Shown: positions 15,388 through 25,138, counted from the stretch's first letter. The stretch: 64,000 bases of DNA from Saccharothrix sp. ALI-22-I (GCF_001984175.1 NZ_MTQP01000036.1:1-64000); one strand, 5' to 3'. Notes: generated from the letters alone by a model not told the origin. Numbers and translations are program-made.

Positions 15388-15995
15388 AGATCCTGGCCCT
15401 ACACGGTGCAGGTGGCTCACCCGCGGACTGGGACCCGATCGTCTCGGCGTTGGAAGGCGTGCACGAGATCGTCCCGCTCCCGTTATCCGCCCCCTGGGAC
15501 TGGGAGTCGGTCCTGGACCGGCTGGAACCGCACGCGACGGACAACCCCGCCGTGCTCGGCATGTCGCTGGGCGGCATGGTCGCCGCCCTCTGGGGCAGAC
15601 GACACCCCGAGTGCCCGGCGGTGATCAACATCGACGGCCACGGCGTGCCGACCCAACCGCAGCGCTACCCGGACCCGGCAGCGGTGGCCGACGAGATCAA
15701 CGCACTGCGCGAAGCGTTCCGCGCTCACGGCCAACCGGAGTTGCAGCAGGCCGTGGAAGAACTCGACTGCTTCGAGGTCTTCCACGAGGTCCGCTGCCCC
15801 ATGCTCCTGGCGCTGGCCACCAAACCCATGCCCGGCCAAGCCCTGTTCGAGCAGTACCAACGCGGCCTGGCCCGCGACCTGGCAACGCTGCCGTCCAACA
15901 TCGAGGTCGTCCGCATGGACGCCTCCCACGCCGTCGCCTTCAACGACCCCGCCCAAGTCGCCGCCCTCGTGAAGGCCTACCTGGACGGCCGCTAG
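15384..15995 (+). CDS. Alpha/beta hydrolase
   Basis: This 203-residue cytoplasmic enzyme opens with MKILALHGAGGS, which carries the oxyanion-hole HGxGG. Its nucleophile elbow is GMSLGG (Ser61), and His182 in DASHAVAF is the likely catalytic histidine. It is short for the fold, with a minimal cap. It is translationally coupled to the upstream HTH gene, so it is probably induced by the same signal. Substrate class (ester, lactone or amide) cannot be told from the sequence. Confidence 0.85.
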   Translation: MKILALHGAGGSPADWDPIVSALEGVHEIVPLPLSAPWDWESVLDRLEPHATDNPAVLGMSLGGMVAALWGRRHPECPAVINIDGHGVPTQPQRYPDPAAVADEINALREAFRAHGQPELQQAVEELDCFEVFHEVRCPMLLALATKPMPGQALFEQYQRGLARDLATLPSNIEVVRMDASHAVAFNDPAQVAALVKAYLDGR

Positions 15996-16080
15996 CCGCT
16001 ACCCACCAGCCCTGATGACGCACGTGGCAGGTTGCTGCACGAGGGTCCCCCAACGGCCGCGCCATTGCGACACTTCGACG

Positions 16081-16401
16081 ATGGGGTTGTCCTGGTGGCA
16101 GATCGTCTTGGCGCTCGTGGCGGCGTTCGTGGTGCTGCCCCTGTTGGCGCCTCTGCTCTTCAACCTCCTCGTCGTGCTCCCCCTGGAAATCGGTCTGTCC
16201 GTGCTGCGCCGGCTCTTCAACGCCGCGGAGGCTTCCCACGAGTCGGAGATGACCGGGACTCCCTCACGCTGGCACACGCGGGGACTGCATCGACCGCTGC
16301 GATGGTGGTGGCGCCGTTGCCAGTACTGCTTCGCCGAACACGAGGAGGAACGCCGCCGTCGCCGCCGACAGCAGCGTGAACACCGCGACCCCGACACATA
16401 A
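16081..16401 (+). CDS. Small putative membrane protein
   Basis: A 106-residue frame starts at ATG 16081. Residues 5-43 hold two closely spaced hydrophobic segments (WWQIVLALVAAFVVLPLLAP and FNLLVVLPLEIGL), followed by a strongly basic tail. It lies between the hydrolase and the tmRNA terminator. There is no clear ribosome site and no family match, so coding status is uncertain. Confidence 0.4.
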   Translation: MGLSWWQIVLALVAAFVVLPLLAPLLFNLLVVLPLEIGLSVLRRLFNAAEASHESEMTGTPSRWHTRGLHRPLRWWWRRCQYCFAEHEEERRRRRRQQREHRDPDT

Positions 16402-16435
16402 CGGCCTTCCGCGACCGGGGTCACTCCAAGACGAA

Positions 16436-16465
16436 AGCGGCCCCTTCCCGTAGGAAGGGGCCGCT
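16436..16465 (-). terminator. tmRNA terminator
   Basis: A perfect 13-bp stem (16436-16448 with 16453-16465) with a CGTA loop is followed by TTT on the minus strand. It starts two bases after the tmRNA 3' end. Confidence 0.8.
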
Positions 16466-16466
16466 G

Positions 16467-16839
16467 TGGTGGAGGTGCCGGGAATCGAACCCGGGTCCTC
16501 TGCCGCATCATCAAGGCTTCTCCGTGCGCAGTCCGCTACATCTCTACTCGGCCCCGGTGATCACGCGGACAAGTCACCGTGATGAGCCCAGCCACTGTGG
16601 GTGTCCCGACCGTTCCCCGTGGCCGGGGACGGCGGTGAGCCTCCTAGCTGATGCCGGCGACCGGGGCGGAGGCGCCCCCGGGCCGACAGCGTAATCCCTA
16701 GCCTCAGGCGGCGAGGGCGTACGCGGCGCGGTCGTTAGACTCGGCGCTTATTGGTTTGCGATGACGCTTACGGTGGTCTCTCGCCTGCACCGGCACGCTT
16801 CCCTTGAATCAACGCACAAAGTCGAAACCGTTCACCCCC
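16467..16839 (-). ncRNA. ssrA: tmRNA (transfer-messenger RNA)
   Basis: The 373-base RNA is read on the minus strand. The 5' end GGGGGTG pairs with CACCTCC before an encoded ACCA 3' end, and the T-arm GGTTCGATTCC is intact. The tag frame (16704-16745) encodes AESNDRAAYALAA followed by TGA; YALAA is the degradation signal. The RNA rescues stalled ribosomes together with SmpB, which is encoded 3.5 kb away. Confidence 0.95.
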
Positions 16840-16967
16840 ATGTCGTGGGTCTTGCTCCGCCCAGTATAACGCCCCGCGCCCCACCGATCATTCCCATTAG
16901 GTTGGTAGGGCTGTCCCCACCCCTCACCGACCGGCCGACCTGATGGTCCGGGCCACACGATCGGGCG

Positions 16968-18251
16968 ATGCTGGTCGGGTACATCGGCTCGAAGGTGGGG
17001 GACATGACGACGCAGGTCAACCCGGGTATCGCCCGGATCAGCGGGTACTTCCTGCTCAACCTGGTCACCGGGATCTTCTGGTTCGTCCTGCTGGTGACGC
17101 TGGGCGCGGTCAGCCTGGGCACCGCGGTGATCTGGGTGGGCGTGCCGCTGGGCGTGCTGACCCTGGTCCTGGCGCGCAGCGCGGCGACGGCCGAACGGTC
17201 GTTGCTGCGGGTGGCGCTGGGTGTCGACATCCCGCGGCCGTACCGACCGCTGCCGGACTCCGCGACGGCCCGCGCGAAGGCGATCGCGACGGACCCGGCG
17301 ACGTGGCGCGACCTGTCCTACTGGCTGCTCATGCTGCCGCTGGGCGCGGTCGAGTTCTCGCTCACGGTGGCGCTCTGGTCCGCGGTCGCGGGCACCGTGT
17401 TCCTGCCGTTCTACCAGCACTGGCTGCCCGCCACGTGGGAGGTCGACTTCGGCGCCGGCAACGTGTGGGTGATCGACTCGTTCGCCAAGGCGATCCCGGT
17501 GACCGTCATCGGTCTGGTGCTGGGCTTCATCTCGTACCGACTGCTCAAGGCCCTCGGCAAGGGGCACGCGCTGCTCGCCCAGGCCGTGCTGGGCCCGTCG
17601 CGGACCAGCGTGCTGTCCGCCGAGACGCAGCGGTTGTCGGCCAGTCGGGCACGGGGCGTGGAGGCGGCCGAGGCGGAGCGCAGGCGCATCGAACGGGATC
17701 TGCACGACGGCGCGCAGCAGCGGCTGGTGGCGGTGGCGATGGGCCTCGGCCGGGCGCGCACCAAGATGGAGTCCGACCCGGACGGCGCCCGCGAGCTGAT
17801 CGCCGAGGCGCACGCCGACGCCAAGCTGGCCATCTCCGAACTGCGTGACCTGGCCCGCGGCATCTACCCGTCGGTGCTGGGCGACCGCGGTCTGGACCCG
17901 GCGCTGTCGTCGCTGGCCGCGCGGTGCCCGATCCCGGTGACCGTGGAGGTGGACGTCGAGCCGCGCCCGCCGACAGCGGTGGAGAGCGCCGCGTACTTCA
18001 CCGTCGCCGAGTCGTTGACGAACGTCGCCAAGCACTCCGGCGCGACCCGGGCGCACGTGAGGGTGTCCCGCACGGAGAACTCCGTGGTGGTGGAGGTCAC
18101 CGACAACGGCCACGGCGGCGCGGAGGTGCGTCCGGGTGGTGGCCTCGCGGGCCTGGCGGACCGGGCTGCGACGATTGACGGTGTGGTCGTCGTGGTGAGC
18201 CCGCTCGGTGGGCCGACTGTGATCCGGACGGAGTTGCCGTGCGCGTGGTGA
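16968..18251 (+). CDS. NarL-type sensor histidine kinase
   Basis: This is a 427-residue kinase, or 415 residues if it starts at ATG 17004, which follows a GGTGGGGG stretch and may be the true start. It has an N-terminal DUF1707/sensor-like region and four membrane segments within about 25-200. A HisKA_3 domain follows, with phospho-acceptor His246 in ERDLHDGAQQRL, and then an HATPase_c domain with ESLTNVAKHS and a DNGHGG G-box. It overlaps the response regulator by 13 bases. Its membrane topology with a short external loop suggests sensing of envelope or membrane stress, as in related LiaS/DesK-like kinases. That role is inference. Confidence 0.9.
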   Translation: MLVGYIGSKVGDMTTQVNPGIARISGYFLLNLVTGIFWFVLLVTLGAVSLGTAVIWVGVPLGVLTLVLARSAATAERSLLRVALGVDIPRPYRPLPDSATARAKAIATDPATWRDLSYWLLMLPLGAVEFSLTVALWSAVAGTVFLPFYQHWLPATWEVDFGAGNVWVIDSFAKAIPVTVIGLVLGFISYRLLKALGKGHALLAQAVLGPSRTSVLSAETQRLSASRARGVEAAEAERRRIERDLHDGAQQRLVAVAMGLGRARTKMESDPDGARELIAEAHADAKLAISELRDLARGIYPSVLGDRGLDPALSSLAARCPIPVTVEVDVEPRPPTAVESAAYFTVAESLTNVAKHSGATRAHVRVSRTENSVVVEVTDNGHGGAEVRPGGGLAGLADRAATIDGVVVVVSPLGGPTVIRTELPCAW

Positions 18252-18883
18252 TCGCGGAGGACTCGGTCCTCCTGCGGGTGGGTGTGCAGCGCCTGCTGGC
18301 CGACGACGGCATCGAGACGGTCGCGGCGGTGGAGGACGGCGACGCCCTGCTCGCCGCGATCGAGGAGCACCGGCCGGACCTGGCCGTGGTGGACGTGCGG
18401 ATGCCGCCGACGTTCACCGACGAGGGCCTGCGGGCGGCGATCGAGGCCCGCAAGCGCATCCCGAACCTGCCGGTGCTGGTGCTCTCGCAGTACGTCGAGG
18501 AGCGGTACGCGGTGGAGCTGCTGGCGGGCGGCGCGAACGGCGTCGGCTACCTGCTCAAGGAACGCGTGGCCGACGTGTCGGAGTTCGTGGCCGCGGTGCG
18601 CCGCGTCGCCGACGGCGGCACGAGCATCGACCACGAGGTCATCACGCAGCTCATGGCCCGGTCCAGGCAGAACCCGGTGGACTCGCTCACCCAGCGCGAA
18701 CGGGAGGTGCTGGGTCTGATGGCGCAGGGCCTGTCGAACGGCGCCATCGCGGCGTCCATGGTCGTGTCGGACGGCGCGGTGGAGAAGCACGTGGGCAACA
18801 TCTTCGCCAAGCTCGGCCTGGAGCCCAGCACCTCGGAACACCGCCGGGTGCGCGCCGTGCTGGCCTACCTCAACCTGGGCTGA
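18239..18883 (+). CDS. NarL/LuxR-family response regulator
   Basis: This 214-residue regulator has a receiver domain (1-120) with phospho-acceptor Asp52 in VVDVRMPPT and a LuxR helix-turn-helix (about 148-205, LTQREREVLGLMAQGLSNGAIA). Its GTG start lies within the kinase's last codons. It is very similar to the regulator at 54065-54700, including the LPVLVLSQYVE block. Target promoters are not evident here. Confidence 0.93.
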   Translation: MRVVIAEDSVLLRVGVQRLLADDGIETVAAVEDGDALLAAIEEHRPDLAVVDVRMPPTFTDEGLRAAIEARKRIPNLPVLVLSQYVEERYAVELLAGGANGVGYLLKERVADVSEFVAAVRRVADGGTSIDHEVITQLMARSRQNPVDSLTQREREVLGLMAQGLSNGAIAASMVVSDGAVEKHVGNIFAKLGLEPSTSEHRRVRAVLAYLNLG

Positions 18884-19486
18884 CTAGGGCCGGCGGAGGA
18901 TGCCGTAGCCACCGCCGTTGGACTCGAACGCGTAGTACAACTGACCGTCCGGCTGCGTGGACAGCTCGATCACCGTGTCGATGCAGTTGAACTTGCCGTC
19001 CTTGATCTCCTCGCTCGACCGGATCATGTGCTCCCAGGCGCTCTGCAACCGCCACGAGCCACCGCACTCCAACGTCGGGTACTCGACCGAGGCGACGATG
19101 TCGTTCGACCCGCCCGGGCCGATGACCAGCTCCACGGGGTACGGGGACTTCGAGCTGCTCTCTTGATAGATCAGGCCATCCCACGAGCCGATGAACTCCG
19201 GGGGCACCTCCGGCCGCACCGCACCGCGCTCGTAGGGCTGCGGGAGGATGTCGGTGTCGGCGATCTTCGGCACGACCCGGACGCGCGGCGTGCCGGGCGC
19301 CTGCGGCGTCGACTGCCCCGCGGGCGGCTGCACCTGTTCGTCGCCGGTCACGGACAAGGTGTCACCGGCCTGGGCGTCACCGCTGACGAACTCCGCGATG
19401 GTGACCACGTTCGCCGCGAAGCCGATCATCGCGGCCACCACCGTGCACACCGCGACGACCGCCGCGATCACCTGTTTCCTGGACAC
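18884..19486 (-). CDS. Secreted or membrane-anchored hypothetical protein
   Basis: This 200-residue protein has an N-terminal hydrophobic segment (about 5-35, no lipobox), a Pro/Gln-rich linker (50-75) and a C-terminal domain of about 110 residues with two cysteines (in TLECGGSW and FNCID). It is convergent with the response regulator and stops directly after it. The product is probably exported, with the domain outside the membrane. I do not recognise the family. Confidence 0.7.
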   Translation of the reverse strand: MSRKQVIAAVVAVCTVVAAMIGFAANVVTIAEFVSGDAQAGDTLSVTGDEQVQPPAGQSTPQAPGTPRVRVVPKIADTDILPQPYERGAVRPEVPPEFIGSWDGLIYQESSSKSPYPVELVIGPGGSNDIVASVEYPTLECGGSWRLQSAWEHMIRSSEEIKDGKFNCIDTVIELSTQPDGQLYYAFESNGGGYGILRRP

Positions 19487-19529
19487 GCCGACCTCCTCCC
19501 CCGGAGCGTCGTCACTGTGCCACGGGCTG

Positions 19530-20351
19530 TTACGACAACGCCAGCAGTCGCGCTCCGTTGTCGTGCAGCACGGCCCTCAGGAACGGCTCGCCCAGCCGGT
19601 CGTCGGCGGCGGCCCAGCTCTCGATCGCGTCGAGCTGCACCGAGTAGTCGTACGGGATGTTCGGGAAGTCCGAGCCGAGCACCACGCGGTCGCTCACGTC
19701 GACCAGCCGTGCCGCCCAGTCGCCCGGCAGCGCGGCCTGCGCCTCGGTGAACGGCACGCCGACCATGGTGGTGTCCAGGTGCACGCCGTCGTACCGGTTG
19801 ACCAGGTCCAACGCGCCCAGGTAGTCCGGCATCCCGGCGTGCGCGATCACGGCCACCAGCGACGGGTGCCGGCGCAGCACGTCCTCGAACACGTCCAGCC
19901 CGGTGAACTCACCAGGTATCGGACCGTGCCCGCAGTGCACGACCACGGGCACCTGCGCCTCGGCCAACAAGCCGAACGCGCCGTCCAGCGAACGCGGGTC
20001 GTAACCACCGACCTGCACGTGCGCCTTGAAGCACCGCGCCCCCGCCGACAACGCCCGCGCCACGTACGCCTCGACACCCGGCTCCGGGTACAGCGTCCCC
20101 GTCGGCACGGCGCCGTCGACGCGCGAACCGAAGTCCAGCGCCCACTCCGTCAGCCACTCGCCCATGCCCGGCTTGTGCGGGTACACCAGCGGCGCGAAAC
20201 CGACCACCCCGAACGACCGCAGCGTGGCCAGCCGTTCCGCTTCCGACAGCCGGTACCGGATCGACCAGTCCACCCCGTAGTTCCGCGATGCCTGGTCGAA
20301 GTACGCCCACACCTTGTCCAGCACGCGCTGCGGCATGAAGTGCACGTGCAC
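19530..20351 (-). CDS. Amidohydrolase-family metal-dependent hydrolase
   Basis: This 273-residue enzyme has a TIM-barrel amidohydrolase pattern. It opens with HVHF (metal-binding HxH), has VHCGHGP and VIAHAGMPD in the middle, and ends with GSDFPNIPYD, carrying the catalytic Asp. These features match the amidohydrolase_2 group that includes decarboxylases and lactonases. The start at GTG 20351 keeps the HxH at the very N-terminus, so it may be slightly short. It begins 23 bases after the smpB stop and is probably co-transcribed with it. Confidence 0.8.
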   Translation of the reverse strand: MHVHFMPQRVLDKVWAYFDQASRNYGVDWSIRYRLSEAERLATLRSFGVVGFAPLVYPHKPGMGEWLTEWALDFGSRVDGAVPTGTLYPEPGVEAYVARALSAGARCFKAHVQVGGYDPRSLDGAFGLLAEAQVPVVVHCGHGPIPGEFTGLDVFEDVLRRHPSLVAVIAHAGMPDYLGALDLVNRYDGVHLDTTMVGVPFTEAQAALPGDWAARLVDVSDRVVLGSDFPNIPYDYSVQLDAIESWAAADDRLGEPFLRAVLHDNGARLLALS

Positions 20352-20374
20352 GTCGACCAGGCGCGGGACGCCGT

Positions 20375-20851
20375 TCAGTAGCGCCCCTTCAACGCGCGGC
20401 CGTGCGCCTTCTGGATCTCCCGGTCCGCGTCCCGCTTGGCCAGGTCCTGCCGCTTGTCGTAGGACTTCTTGCCGCGCGCCAACGCGAGTTCGATCTTGAC
20501 GTAGCCGTCCTTGAAGTACATCGACAACGGGATCAGCGACAGACCGCTCTCCTTGGTCTTGCCGATCAGCCGCTCGATCTCCGCGCGGTGCAGCAGCAGC
20601 TTGCGCTTGCGGCGCACCTCGTGGTTGGTCCAGGTACCCGCCACGTACTCCGGGATGTGCAGCGCGTGCAGCCAGATCTCGTTGTTGTCCACCTGGGCGA
20701 AGGCGTCCACAAGGGACGCCCGGCCCATCCGCAGGCTCTTCACCTCGGTGCCGACGAGCTGGACACCTGCTTCGAAGGTGTCGAGGATGGTGTAGTCGTG
20801 CCGAGCCTTGCGGTTCGACGCGATCACCTTCTGACCGCGTTCCTTGACCAT
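20375..20851 (-). CDS. smpB: SsrA-binding protein SmpB
   Basis: This 158-residue protein binds tmRNA and delivers it to stalled ribosomes. The body has the family's [12 protein letters not shown] start, the GTEVKSLR segment and [14 protein letters not shown]. The C-terminal basic tail is present ([17 protein letters not shown]). It lies downstream of ftsX with 30 bases between them, the usual actinobacterial ftsE-ftsX-smpB order. Confidence 0.97.
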   Translation of the reverse strand: MVKERGQKVIASNRKARHDYTILDTFEAGVQLVGTEVKSLRMGRASLVDAFAQVDNNEIWLHALHIPEYVAGTWTNHEVRRKRKLLLHRAEIERLIGKTKESGLSLIPLSMYFKDGYVKIELALARGKKSYDKRQDLAKRDADREIQKAHGRALKGRY

Positions 20852-20881
20852 GACCGAAACCTTACGTGAGCGCGCCAGCGG

Positions 20882-21784
20882 TTATAGGCGCACGTAGAGA
20901 CGCAGCGTGACGTAGCCCGTCAACGCCGAGATCACGATCGACACACCCAGCAGGATGGGCGCGATGACCAGCACGTCCAACATCCCGATCTGCGGCAGGA
21001 TTCCCGAGCTGAACAGGTCGCCGAACACCCGGTCGACCGCGGAGATCTGGGCCAGGATCAGGAACCCGACGCCCACGACGGCGCCGATGATGCCCGCGAC
21101 CACGGCCTCGATGAGGAACGGCAGCTGGGTGTACCAGCGCGTCGCGCCCACCAGGCGCATGATGCCGACCTCCGTGCGCCTGGTGAACGCGGAGACCTGG
21201 ATGGTGTTCGAGATCAGCAGCAGCGCCGCGAACGCCTGCACCAACGCCAGGCCGAGCACGCCGTCACGCACGCCGTTCAGCACGTCGAACAACCGGCTGA
21301 GGAACTCGCCCTGGTCGTTCACCGACTTCACGCCCGCCTTGTCGCTGAACGCCTGCACGATCACGTCGGCGCGTTCGGGATCCTCCAGGCTCACCCGGAA
21401 CGTCGCCGGGATGGCTTCGGGACGGGCCAGCTTCACCAGCTCCGGCTGCGCCTCGAAGATCCGCTTGAACCGCTCGAAACCCTTCTCGCGGTTCTCGTAG
21501 ACGACCGTCTTGACCCCGGACGTGGTCTCCAGCTGGCTGCGCAGCCCGGCGCACGGCTGCTGTGTGCAGTCCTTGTCGCTCGCGCTGACGTCGTTGGTCA
21601 GCAGGACCGAGACTTCGAGCTTGCCCTGGTAGTTGTCCTGCATCTTGTCGACCATCCGGACGGCCAGCAAGCCGAGGCCGAGCAGGAAGAGCGAGATCGC
21701 GGTCGTGAGGATCATCGCGATGGTCATCGTGACGTTCCGGCGCAGGCCGGTGACGACCTCGCTGAACACGAAGCTGGTACGCAT
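20882..21784 (-). CDS. ftsX: Cell division protein FtsX
   Basis: This 300-residue membrane subunit of the FtsEX complex couples ATP hydrolysis in the cytoplasm to activation of peptidoglycan hydrolases at the septum. It has four membrane helices (about 20-45, 170-195, 225-250 and 270-295) and a large external loop (about 50-165). The loop contains two cysteines, the actinobacterial form. It follows ftsE with a 53-base gap. Confidence 0.95.
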   Translation of the reverse strand: MRTSFVFSEVVTGLRRNVTMTIAMILTTAISLFLLGLGLLAVRMVDKMQDNYQGKLEVSVLLTNDVSASDKDCTQQPCAGLRSQLETTSGVKTVVYENREKGFERFKRIFEAQPELVKLARPEAIPATFRVSLEDPERADVIVQAFSDKAGVKSVNDQGEFLSRLFDVLNGVRDGVLGLALVQAFAALLLISNTIQVSAFTRRTEVGIMRLVGATRWYTQLPFLIEAVVAGIIGAVVGVGFLILAQISAVDRVFGDLFSSGILPQIGMLDVLVIAPILLGVSIVISALTGYVTLRLYVRL

Positions 21785-21837
21785 CGGGGGGAACGTTCCT
21801 CAGGGTCGGGGGATGAGGGGGTCCGGCGGCCTCGGGC

Positions 21838-22527
21838 TCAGCGGCCCACGCCGTAAACACCCCGCGCGTCGTCGCGGATGATCTGGCCGTGGTCCAGCTC
21901 GACCACGCGACGGCGCATGGAGTCGACGATCGAGTGGTCGTGGGTGGCCATCAACACCGTCGTGCCGGTGCGGTTGATCCGCTCCAGCAGCAACATGATG
22001 TCCTGGCTCGTGTCGGGGTCCAGGTTTCCGGTCGGCTCGTCGGCGAGCAGCACCAGCGGCCGGTTGACGAACGCGCGGGCGATCGCCACCCGCTGCTGCT
22101 CACCACCGGAGAGCTCGTGCGGCATCCGGTCCGCCTTGCCGTCGAGGCCCACCAGCTGGAGCACCTCGGGCACCACCTTGACGATGGTGTTGCGCGGCTT
22201 GCCGATGACCTCCAACGCGAACGCGACGTTCTCCGCCACGGTCTTGTTGGACAGCAGCCGGAAGTCCTGGAACACGCAGCCGATGGACTGGCGCAGGCGG
22301 GGGACCCTGCGCCGGGACATCTTGGCCACGTCGAAGTTCGACACGTACACACGGCCCTTGCTGGGCACCTCTTCCCGCAGCAGGAGCCGCAGGAACGTGG
22401 ACTTCCCGGAACCGGAAGGCCCGATGAGGAACACGAACTCACCCTTGTCCATCTCGACCGAGACGTTGTCGAGAGCGGGGCGCGCGGAGCTCTTGTAGAC
22501 CTTGGACACGTGTTCGAGGCGAATCAC
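21838..22527 (-). CDS. ftsE: Cell division ATP-binding protein FtsE
   Basis: This 229-residue ABC ATPase has Walker [10 protein letters not shown] (36-44), signature LSGGEQQR and Walker [12 protein letters not shown]. Its Q-loop segment ([10 protein letters not shown]) is typical of FtsE. It powers FtsX. It heads the ftsE-ftsX-smpB-amidohydrolase run, with prfB 79 bases upstream on the same strand. Confidence 0.96.
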   Translation of the reverse strand: MIRLEHVSKVYKSSARPALDNVSVEMDKGEFVFLIGPSGSGKSTFLRLLLREEVPSKGRVYVSNFDVAKMSRRRVPRLRQSIGCVFQDFRLLSNKTVAENVAFALEVIGKPRNTIVKVVPEVLQLVGLDGKADRMPHELSGGEQQRVAIARAFVNRPLVLLADEPTGNLDPDTSQDIMLLLERINRTGTTVLMATHDHSIVDSMRRRVVELDHGQIIRDDARGVYGVGR

Positions 22528-22606
22528 GAGGGGCGAGTGTACTCGTGGCCTGGGTAAAGCCTCCGTCTAACCCTTCTTCCGGGGGCTTGACGCGGGCTTG
22601 AGGAGA

Positions 22607-23713
22607 TCAGGACTGGTGCTGCTTGCGCCAGCGGATGCCCGCCTCCAGGAAGTCGTCGATCTCGCCGTCGAGCACCGCGGACGGGTTGCCGACCTCGTGC
22701 TCGGTGCGCAGGTCCTTGACCATCTGGTACGGGTGCAGCACGTAGGAGCGCATCTGGTTGCCCCAGCTCGACCCGGTGTCCTTGAGGGCGTCCATCTTGG
22801 CCTGCTCCTCCTGCCGCTGCCGCTCCAGCAGCTTCGCCTGGAGCACGGCCATCGCGGTGGCCTTGTTCTGCAGCTGGGAGCGCTCGTTCTGGCAGGACAC
22901 CACGATGCCGGTCGGGATGTGCGTCAGGCGCACGGCCGAGTCGGTGGTGTTGACGCCCTGGCCGCCGGGGCCGGACGAGCGGTAGACGTCGACCCGCAGT
23001 TCCTTCTCGTCGATCTCGACGTGGTCGGTCTGCTCGACCACGGGCACCACCTCGACGCCCGCGAACGACGTCTGCCGGCGGCCCTGGTTGTCGAACGGCG
23101 AGATGCGCACCAAGCGGTGCGTGCCCTGCTCGACACTCAGCGTGCCGTAGGCGTACGGCGCGGTGACGCGGAAGGTCGCGGACTTGATGCCCGCCTCTTC
23201 GGCGTAGGACGTGTCGAACACGTCCACGGGGTAGTTGTGCCGCTCGGCCCAGCGCGAGTACATCCGCAGCAGCATCTCGGCGAAGTCCGCCGCGTCCACG
23301 CCGCCCGCCTCGGCCCGGATGGTGACCAGGGCGTTGCGCTCGTCGTACTCGCCGGACAGCAGCGTGCGGACCTCCAGGGAGGAGATCTCCTCACGCAGCT
23401 TCGCGCGCTCGGTGTCCGCCTCGGCCAGGCTGCCCGCGTCGTCCTCGTCCTCGGCCAGCTCGTACATGATGCCGAGGTCGTCGAGGCGGTCGCGCAGCGC
23501 GGTGACCCGGCGCAGCTCGCCCTGCTTGTGCGAGAGCTGGCTGTTGACCTGCTGCGCCTTCTCCTGGTCGTCCCAAAGGTCGGGCCGCGCCGCCTGCTGC
23601 TCCAGATCGGCGACCTGCGCGCGCAGCGAATCGAGGTCCATCACCGCCTCGATGCTCGCAAGGGTGGCGGAGAGGTCCTTGATGTCTGCTTCGACGTCGG
23701 GGTTCACGTCCAA
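22607..23713 (-). CDS. prfB: Peptide chain release factor 2
   Basis: This 368-residue factor recognises UGA and UAA. The anticodon-like tripeptide SPF is at 205-207 and the catalytic GGQ at 250-252 (in [12 protein letters not shown]). The frame is continuous from the start, with no in-frame UGA near codon 26, so there is no programmed +1 frameshift as in enterobacteria. It lies upstream of ftsE on the same strand, the standard actinobacterial arrangement. Confidence 0.96.
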   Translation of the reverse strand: MDVNPDVEADIKDLSATLASIEAVMDLDSLRAQVADLEQQAARPDLWDDQEKAQQVNSQLSHKQGELRRVTALRDRLDDLGIMYELAEDEDDAGSLAEADTERAKLREEISSLEVRTLLSGEYDERNALVTIRAEAGGVDAADFAEMLLRMYSRWAERHNYPVDVFDTSYAEEAGIKSATFRVTAPYAYGTLSVEQGTHRLVRISPFDNQGRRQTSFAGVEVVPVVEQTDHVEIDEKELRVDVYRSSGPGGQGVNTTDSAVRLTHIPTGIVVSCQNERSQLQNKATAMAVLQAKLLERQRQEEQAKMDALKDTGSSWGNQMRSYVLHPYQMVKDLRTEHEVGNPSAVLDGEIDDFLEAGIRWRKQHQS

Positions 23714-23758
23714 AGATTACGCCGGCACCGGTCGCGGAGCGCGACCGGTGGGCGCGCT

Positions 23759-24259
23759 TCAGGCCGTGGGGATGGCGTCGAGCAGCTTGAGCACGGCCTT
23801 GGCGTGGGCCAGGCCGAATTCGGCGACTGCCTTGGCGTAGGCGTCCTCGGCGGTCTTGACGGCGGTCTTCGCGGCCTCCTGTTCGGCGCCGTAGCTCGCG
23901 CGGGCGGAGTCCACGAGCCCTTGCCGCTGTTTGGCGGTCAACGAGCCGGCGTGCACCAGCCGCAGGATCAGCGGGCTGCGCAGGTGGTCCGGTCCCGGCT
24001 CGGAGAGGAGCCAGTTCTTGAACGCCTTCTTGCCCGCCGCCGTGAGCACGTACTGCTGGCTGGAACGCGGGCCCTGCTTGCCGAGGCGCAGCAGGCCTGC
24101 GTCCGCCAACGCGGGCAGCTCGCGGTAGACCTGGCTGCGGGTGACGCTGAAGAACGCGCCGAAGCGCTCTCCGGCCTCAGCCACGAGCTGGCCACCGGTC
24201 TTGGGTCCGTCGTGCAGCAGCCCGAGCAGGGCAGCCGCCGTCGCATTCAGGTCCGACAC
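23759..24259 (-). CDS. PadR-family transcriptional regulator
   Basis: I take GTG 24259 as the start, giving 166 residues beginning SDLNATAAALLGLL, the usual PadR opening. An ATG at 24298 would add 13 atypical residues. The winged helix (about 5-85) includes VTRSQVYRELPALADAGLL and the QYVLTAAGKKA wing. The C-terminal part is a long helical dimerisation region. The ligand is unknown, and no efflux gene is adjacent. The 379 bases upstream (24260-24638) contain no gene that I can support. Confidence 0.8.
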   Translation of the reverse strand: MSDLNATAAALLGLLHDGPKTGGQLVAEAGERFGAFFSVTRSQVYRELPALADAGLLRLGKQGPRSSQQYVLTAAGKKAFKNWLLSEPGPDHLRSPLILRLVHAGSLTAKQRQGLVDSARASYGAEQEAAKTAVKTAEDAYAKAVAEFGLAHAKAVLKLLDAIPTA

Positions 24260-24638
24260 CCCACCAACGGTGCCACGCTCACCGGTCGCTGTCCACAATG
24301 GTCAGCCGTTCTGTCCACTGTGGCTGATCACGGGCTAATGGAGTTGGGCCATGCGGAGCAACGAGAAGCATCGCTGCGTAACCGCCCGCTGATCAACGCC
24401 ACGCGTTCAGCCCCTTGACCCCGTCTGTCCACGCGGGGTGGAAATCCATTGCCGGACAAGGGAAACCGCACTTTTGCGTTCACTCGAACGGCAGCGAAGG
24501 TCACGCGCCGCGTCCACCACGCCCCACCGGAGCCCTCGACCGATAGCACAACCCGGTGATACCGCAGCTCTCGACGTGGCAAACACGTCCGGTGGTGGGA
24601 CCATTACCCCGGGTGTTCGTTCGACTGGGAGGTCAGCT

Positions 24639-24836
24639 GTGGGCATCAAATGGACAACGGGCAACAAGGTAGTCCGCAACGCCCGCGCGTGGGCGTCCGG
24701 CACGATCCCGGAGCAGGCGGGCAAGGACGAGTGCATGGTCTGCGGCAAGCAGATCCGCAGGCACCGCACGGTCAGCGGTGAAGGCCGCGTGTGCTCACTC
24801 ACCTGCGCCCAGTACTGGGCCGAGAACATGACCTGA
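24639..24836 (+). CDS. Small zinc-finger-like protein
   Basis: GTG 24639 follows GGGAGGT and gives 65 residues; longer readings upstream are shadow. Four cysteines in CMVCGK and CSLTC form a plausible single zinc site within a basic protein. Treble-clef or ribbon proteins of this size often bind nucleic acid or ribosomes, but no family is recognised. A strong hairpin follows at 24849. Confidence 0.6.
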   Translation: MGIKWTTGNKVVRNARAWASGTIPEQAGKDECMVCGKQIRRHRTVSGEGRVCSLTCAQYWAENMT

Positions 24837-24848
24837 GCACCACACGCG

Positions 24849-24881
24849 AAAGGCCCTCGGAGTCAACCTCCGAGGGCCTTT
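24849..24881. terminator. Bidirectional terminator before tRNA-fMet copy 1
   Basis: A perfect 14-bp stem (24849-24862 with 24868-24881) starts with AAA and ends with TTT, so it can serve both the small gene to the left and the minus-strand tRNA to the right. Confidence 0.85.
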
Positions 24882-24889
24882 CACTTTTG

Positions 24890-24963
24890 TAGCGGGGACA
24901 GGATTTGAACCTGCGACCTCTGGGTTATGAGCCCAGCGAGCTACCGAGCTGCTCCACCCCGCG
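24890..24963 (-). tRNA. tRNA-fMet(CAT), copy 1
   Basis: This 74-base minus-strand tRNA starts CGCGGGG. Position 1 is not paired with position 72 (C-U). The anticodon stem has three G-C pairs (TGGG/CCCA) around CTCATAA. Both features mark the initiator tRNA. No CCA is encoded (TA then CAA). Confidence 0.95.
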
Positions 24964-25138
24964 CTGTAAGGACAACACTACACGACCCCAAAACCACTTT
25001 CCACCGGGGCCCCCAAACCAGCATTTCCCCAGCTCACCCGCCCCGCCACATCCCCACACCAGCAGGGCCAAGGTCAACGCCCCACCAACACACAGCGGCC
25101 GCCCAGGCTTCCAGCCACGAAATCCGAAACGAAATGCA

